A stretch of 18,239 bases of DNA, taken from positions 1 through 18,239 of the forward strand of contig JAEOUI010000345.1 of NCBI GenBank assembly GCA_016839425.1, written 5' to 3'. This document shows positions 13,927 through 18,239 of this stretch, one piece after another; the stretch's first letter is position 1, and the number at the start of each line of letters is the position of its first letter. Source of the stretch: Promethearchaeota archaeon. Its GTDB lineage: Archaea > Asgardarchaeota > Lokiarchaeia > Sigynarchaeales > SOKP01. A program made the position numbers and the translations under genes. The notes under the pieces are model-generated. The model made no database searches. It was not told the DNA's origin and worked only from the letters and a program-made list of their open reading frames with translations.

Positions 13927-16632
13927 ATGAGTTCATTCAGGTTTTACTCTTCTAAAAATATTATGAGAACGAATACTCGTTCGTTAAAAAAGATGGCAGG
14001 TCTGGTAGTTGCTTTTATTTTTATAATTAGCATGATGGTAGCATCTGTTCCACGACCTGCAAGTAATAATGTTATTCTAGATGATGGTATTGAAGTATTC
14101 AAACCACTCGATCTAGACTTGTCATCAATTCCCGCAAGTTATATGATTTGCCCATATGAAGCAAATATGAGTAATATCTACGATTTCTTTTACGGGAACT
14201 TTAGAACTGCTTATTCGAATCTACTTTACTATAGGGCTGGAAACGAAGATGGATCCTCATTTTTCGACGATGCTACTTACTCCCTCGATAATTTGCTCTT
14301 TTACAAGACGCTTCCCAAATACGATCCAGAATACGATGAGCAAGATATTCTTAGCGCATACATACAATTATTAGGCACGAACTTGGAACACGATAATGAT
14401 AAAACCTTCGTTCACTCGATAAATGGAACTTCTGGTGAGATAATCGATGGGGATCGATATTTAATGGATAATTTAATGCCCATTTTTCTATTGCTAGAAA
14501 ACTACGGTAGTGGTGCTAATACATATATCGAAAGTCTCTATAACTTTCTTGAAACAGAACTTTGGGACGAAACTAACGACGGTTTTTATCATTCAAACTC
14601 CTCTACATCGTACAAGTACGCGATCGATAATCTTTATACTGTATTGGCAAATTTGTTGATCTATAAGACTTATTCTGGTAGCACGATCGATATTGAAGAT
14701 GCTTACGACTTGGCAAATAAGACCCTAGACAAACTAATAGCTAATATGTGGGATAACTCCCGTGGTGGCTTTAACATTTATAAAAACGAAGATTGGAGCG
14801 ATGTTGGAGGAATAAATGACGATGAAAAACGCTTAGATGTGAACGCAATTGGAATAATGGCGCTCGTTGATTATTATATTGTCACCAATATAAGCACCTA
14901 TATAGATAACGCTACGCTCCTTTATATGAAAATTGAAAATAACCTATGGGAGGCAGCACAAAGTGCTTATTATAATACCACCGGTAATGATCAATGGAGC
15001 CCTCCGGGAGGCATGTCTATACGCTTAGAATCAAATGCTCTCATGATGCAGGCTTGCCTGAAGTTATTTGAGGCCACGGGTAACATGACTTATTACGACA
15101 AGGCCTACGACTTATTCCAAGGGTTTGAAACAAATATTTACGATAATACTAATAACGCCTATGATTATATTTCAGGACCAGTAGGGGCAAGTAGTAATAA
15201 AAACGCTACTTCAAACTTGAGGGTTATTGAAGCCTACTTGAAAGCTTCTGAAATATATTACTCATTCGAATTAGAAGCAGAATATACGGATCAAGATGAC
15301 GCTGTACCAAGCTTTATCGTGGATCAAGATGCGATGAACATCACATCTCGATTAAGTTATCAAGCGTTTCAAGGTACGATGTATTATTCTGATATTCCAA
15401 TTAATTACACGATTAGAGAATCGAACGATAGTGGCTGGACCAAAATCAACGAGACGAGCGGTATAACTAATGACCTAAATAAGTCTCATATTTTATCTTA
15501 TGATATTACTGAATCCATGCCAGTCAAGACAAATTATTCAGTATTTGTCTATGTCTACTCTGAAAAATATAAAGTTGATACAACCGAATTACTATTTGAT
15601 GTATCGTCTGGACTCGTGGTTGTAGGTTCGATTATCGGACTCGAAAGCGTACTCTACCAAGGCCCTACATTGAATGTCACGATTACAATTAACAATACCA
15701 GGAGAAACGATATCATTTTAACCGCTAACCTAAACAGCACTAATATTGAAAATCAATCTATATCGAATGTGTTATTTGAAACTAATGAGCTCACTCATTT
15801 ATCTTTTAATCTCACGACTAAAGAAAACGCAGTATTAGGGGAAGACGATTTAATCTTCCAGTTTAAGAAGGAAGGCGTGTTATATTTTGAAAAAATAGTT
15901 CCCATTACTATTGGTGATTCGTTCAAATATTCTCCCTTATATTATAATGAAATGGTAGTAAATGGTGAATTATTAGATATCGTATTTAACTTGATAAATT
16001 ACCTACCAAGTGATTCTCAATCGATAAATTTAAGCTTTTCCGGAAGTGCAATCGATTCGTACCTTCAAGAAATCACATTAGCGCCATTAGAATCAAAACC
16101 AATAAATGTAAAGCTAAATATTACTGGAACCGGTACGGAATCTATCGTGATGAGCCTTTCAAAAGCAGAAACGATATATTACACGGAAACGCTCGAAATT
16201 GAAATCGTGCCCTTAATTGAAATAGTTTCCTGGTCTGCTCCCAGCTCAACGCCTCAATGGGAGCATTCTAAATTAATTTTACAAGTAATATATCATGGAA
16301 ACGATCCGGAACGATTCTCATTGATAATTGTTGATCAAAATTCTGATCAAGGTGCCATTGTCACCAAGCTCCTTACCAAGGGAGAAAACAGGATTGAAAC
16401 ATCCATCATGTCGACTTTAAATCCTTATGAATACGGTCAAAAAAATTATCGTTTCGAATTAAAAGATAGTGAGGGGAATGTGATAACTTCGAACTACTTT
16501 GAAGTTTCCATTGAATTATCGATGACTGCATTATTCTTTTGTTATATATTACCGATTTCCGTCCCAATAGCGCTCATTTTAATTTATCAAAATAAAAAAT
16601 TAAAAAACAAACAACTAAGAAGATCAAAATGA
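13927..16632 (+). CDS. Membrane-anchored surface protein: alpha/alpha-toroid-like domain plus beta-sandwich repeats
   Basis: The 901-residue protein has a basic N-terminus and hydrophobic segment (22-40), a large outside part, a C-terminal membrane helix (866-887) and a basic tail. Residues 80-448 are helical pairs with recurring 'LWDETNDGFY' (212-221), 'MWDNSRGGFNIY' (274-285) and 'LWEAAQSAYYN' (340-350) turns. That rhythm is typical of (alpha/alpha) toroid folds, such as six-hairpin glycoside hydrolases, epimerases and YyaL/SPATA20-like proteins. No catalytic pair can be named with confidence. Residues 450-860 look like several Ig/CARDB-type beta-sandwich domains. About twenty N-x-S/T sequons spread over the middle support an outside, N-glycosylated location. 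ATG 13927 sits behind a TATA-like box; Met13 is an alternative. The stop overlaps the next start as ATGA (16629-16632), so the two are translationally coupled. Confidence 0.85.
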   Translation: MSSFRFYSSKNIMRTNTRSLKKMAGLVVAFIFIISMMVASVPRPASNNVILDDGIEVFKPLDLDLSSIPASYMICPYEANMSNIYDFFYGNFRTAYSNLLYYRAGNEDGSSFFDDATYSLDNLLFYKTLPKYDPEYDEQDILSAYIQLLGTNLEHDNDKTFVHSINGTSGEIIDGDRYLMDNLMPIFLLLENYGSGANTYIESLYNFLETELWDETNDGFYHSNSSTSYKYAIDNLYTVLANLLIYKTYSGSTIDIEDAYDLANKTLDKLIANMWDNSRGGFNIYKNEDWSDVGGINDDEKRLDVNAIGIMALVDYYIVTNISTYIDNATLLYMKIENNLWEAAQSAYYNTTGNDQWSPPGGMSIRLESNALMMQACLKLFEATGNMTYYDKAYDLFQGFETNIYDNTNNAYDYISGPVGASSNKNATSNLRVIEAYLKASEIYYSFELEAEYTDQDDAVPSFIVDQDAMNITSRLSYQAFQGTMYYSDIPINYTIRESNDSGWTKINETSGITNDLNKSHILSYDITESMPVKTNYSVFVYVYSEKYKVDTTELLFDVSSGLVVVGSIIGLESVLYQGPTLNVTITINNTRRNDIILTANLNSTNIENQSISNVLFETNELTHLSFNLTTKENAVLGEDDLIFQFKKEGVLYFEKIVPITIGDSFKYSPLYYNEMVVNGELLDIVFNLINYLPSDSQSINLSFSGSAIDSYLQEITLAPLESKPINVKLNITGTGTESIVMSLSKAETIYYTETLEIEIVPLIEIVSWSAPSSTPQWEHSKLILQVIYHGNDPERFSLIIVDQNSDQGAIVTKLLTKGENRIETSIMSTLNPYEYGQKNYRFELKDSEGNVITSNYFEVSIELSMTALFFCYILPISVPIALILIYQNKKLKNKQLRRSK

Positions 16633-18239
16633 CCAGAAACATCAAACTTCGCGGATTTTGCTTAATTTTTATAATAGCTTTTAGTTTCTCTTTGTTTAGT
16701 TCAATTTTATTGGGAAACCAAGTAAATAAAGGATATAATGCCGAACCTCCAAAAAACGATATTGATTTAAAAACTTCATTAGGGGCCTTGAATCCAAGCG
16801 ACATTACTATTAATGGCTCATCGATTTATCGTCACTTTCAATGTTTAAACATATCGGTAAACACTACATATATATCTGGAGGTACTATTAATCGTGTTGA
16901 TATGGAAATTACATTTAGTAACGGCACGGTTTCTCTCATTTCAATGGACGATTTTGAAAGTGAAAATTATTATAGTAAAATTTACACTCCTGGAAGATTT
17001 GCTCCCATAGGCATGCAAACAGTTCGCTTTTATGTAATGAGTGATACAGATGAAGTATTAAACAATGATGAAATGACTGAGACTTTTTGGATTAAGCCAA
17101 ACTGTGATGTATCCTTTGGGTCTGAAACAGGTTATTACCTTGACGAAACATTATCAGGACTAGTTACAACTATCAACGAGAGTAAATCCGCTTATTCTTG
17201 GAACTCTTGGAACATTTCCGTGGTTGAAGACGATTACACAACAGAATTGTTTAAGTTAGAAGGAACGAGCTTGGAAGATTTTTCATTTCAGATCAACGAA
17301 TCTTTTACCGATTACGGTTCTACTTACTATATCGCCGTTCAAATGAACGAGGACAATACCACGGAGAAAGCTGTATCGTATTTTCCTTTCAAGTTATTAA
17401 ATCACGCTCCTGAGATTGATATTTCAAGCGTATCTTTACCGGCTGAAATCTTGCGATCAGATGATAACAATGGTAAGATAATCGTGAATGTATCCGATTA
17501 CGAGGAAACTCCTATTTTCTTGAATGTCTCGGTTACCTTCCAGCACGATTTCTTTTCATCCGCTTCAATTCCGCTTCTCAATAATAATGGAACTGGCGTG
17601 TTTGAAGGCGAATTTTCAATAGAATACGATCTTCCAATCGGGGATTATTTGGTGAACATAACAGCTAAAGACAGCTATGGTGGTGTAGGATATAGCGTGC
17701 TTTCTAGTGTTTTATCCGTTTTAAATAATCCTCCTATAATTGAAGCGTATCAAATCAATGGTGTTCCTGCATCGAGTGGAATTTCTATTCATTACGGTAC
17801 CGATATAGTATTCACATTTAATATATCTGATGCAGAAAGCGCTCCTCTCTATGTAAAAGTTGCTTTAGTAGATCCACACGATCGTTGGGTTAATACAACC
17901 GCCGAATACAGCGAGAACCTACAAATAATTGTAAGGACTACAGATTTGGTTACTGGTATTTGGTATGTATATATTTATGTAACAGATGCAGATGGTACGA
18001 TTGTTGGTCTTACCGATGATTATGGCAGTGCTCCACATTCAATAACAATAGTACCAGATTTATTGAGTGCTGTCTTGCCTTGGATTGCGTTATTTGTTGG
18101 ATTATTGCTTGGCGTGCTTGTTGGATTTGGTATTGGATATTACAAGGCTAAATCGAAAAATGGGGGACCAAAGGGGAAAGTATCTCTGAAGAAGAAAATA
18201 ATTACCCAAAAAGGCGTAAAGGAAATGTCGTCTGAGAAA
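16629..18239 (+). CDS. Type I surface membrane protein with Ig-like repeats (3' partial)
   Basis: The frame starts at the ATG in the ATGA overlap and stays open for 537 codons to the window edge, with no stop seen. Residues 7-28 are a hydrophobic signal segment. The middle is beta-rich; two repeats begin with the same 'N-x-x-P-x-I' turn, 'NHAPEIDISS' (258) and 'NNPPIIEAYQ' (366), and run 'VNVSDYEETPIFLNVSVTF' and 'FNISDAESAPLYVKVAL' at matching places, so they are Ig/cadherin/PKD-like domains about 108 residues apart. Two further beta regions precede them (about 55-160 and 160-255). About fourteen N-x-S/T sequons are visible. Residues 478-504 form a membrane helix with spaced glycines (GLLLGVLVGFGIGYY) and the tail is very basic (KSKNGGPKGKVSLKKK). 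The domain order indicates a surface protein anchored by its C-terminus, probably partnering the 901-residue protein. No enzyme motif is seen. Confidence 0.85.
   Translation, partial: MTRNIKLRGFCLIFIIAFSFSLFSSILLGNQVNKGYNAEPPKNDIDLKTSLGALNPSDITINGSSIYRHFQCLNISVNTTYISGGTINRVDMEITFSNGTVSLISMDDFESENYYSKIYTPGRFAPIGMQTVRFYVMSDTDEVLNNDEMTETFWIKPNCDVSFGSETGYYLDETLSGLVTTINESKSAYSWNSWNISVVEDDYTTELFKLEGTSLEDFSFQINESFTDYGSTYYIAVQMNEDNTTEKAVSYFPFKLLNHAPEIDISSVSLPAEILRSDDNNGKIIVNVSDYEETPIFLNVSVTFQHDFFSSASIPLLNNNGTGVFEGEFSIEYDLPIGDYLVNITAKDSYGGVGYSVLSSVLSVLNNPPIIEAYQINGVPASSGISIHYGTDIVFTFNISDAESAPLYVKVALVDPHDRWVNTTAEYSENLQIIVRTTDLVTGIWYVYIYVTDADGTIVGLTDDYGSAPHSITIVPDLLSAVLPWIALFVGLLLGVLVGFGIGYYKAKSKNGGPKGKVSLKKKIITQKGVKEMSSEK

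Noticed and set aside
16574..16804. 76-residue minus-strand frame
   Set aside because: Antisense to the end of the 901-residue gene and the start of the coupled surface gene, including its signal-peptide coding region.
1..18239. tRNA, rRNA, CRISPR array, transposase or attachment site
   Set aside because: The intergenic stretches were read for cloverleaf ends, spaced direct repeats and recombinase motifs; none was found.

Overview
The window is AT-rich, gene-dense DNA that looks archaeal and most likely comes from an Asgard archaeon (Lokiarchaeia or Heimdallarchaeia-like). Four things point that way. The glycyl-tRNA synthetase is a compact alpha2 class II enzyme. The radical SAM enzyme belongs to the AmmeMemoRadiSam group, which is common in archaea. 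Upstream signals look archaeal: TATA-like boxes about 22-26 bases before starts that lack a Shine-Dalgarno (SD) site, and GGTGA/GTGAG-type SD sites elsewhere. A longin-like domain is fused to membrane helices, and TPR and N-glycosylated surface proteins are abundant. The Asgard placement is inference from protein style; no rRNA or tRNA gene is present to test it.

Left part (1-4553, + strand). The window opens inside a long reading frame whose C-terminal part aligns with an ABC transporter ATPase but has lost the Walker A, signature and Walker B catalytic residues. Five bases later comes a protein with an N-terminal longin-like domain and four membrane helices. A canonical FAD-dependent glycerol-3-phosphate dehydrogenase and a six-helix membrane protein follow.

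Middle part (4621-9546). An AmmeMemoRadiSam radical SAM enzyme (- strand) is divergent from a small C_GCAxxG_C_C cysteine protein. Next are two tandem TPR proteins, the second with an N-terminal zinc ribbon. The second TPR gene converges, with only 2 bases between stops, on a small membrane protein that resembles GT87 polyprenol-phosphate-sugar-dependent glycosyltransferases.

Right part (9642-18239). A 534-residue coiled-coil protein and a seven-helix membrane protein, neither assigned, lie on the - strand. The seven-helix gene is divergent from glycyl-tRNA synthetase across a 136-base region that holds nested inverted repeats around a TATA-like core. The window ends with two translationally coupled (ATGA overlap) surface proteins. 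The first is a membrane-anchored protein with an alpha/alpha-toroid-like domain and beta-sandwich repeats. The second is a type I membrane protein with Ig-like repeats, running off the right edge.

No gap exceeds 300 bases; the longest is 136. I saw no rRNA, tRNA, CRISPR array, insertion sequence or integrase. The best candidates for undescribed biology are the pseudo-ABC/longin membrane pair at the left edge and the coupled glycosylated surface pair at the right edge.
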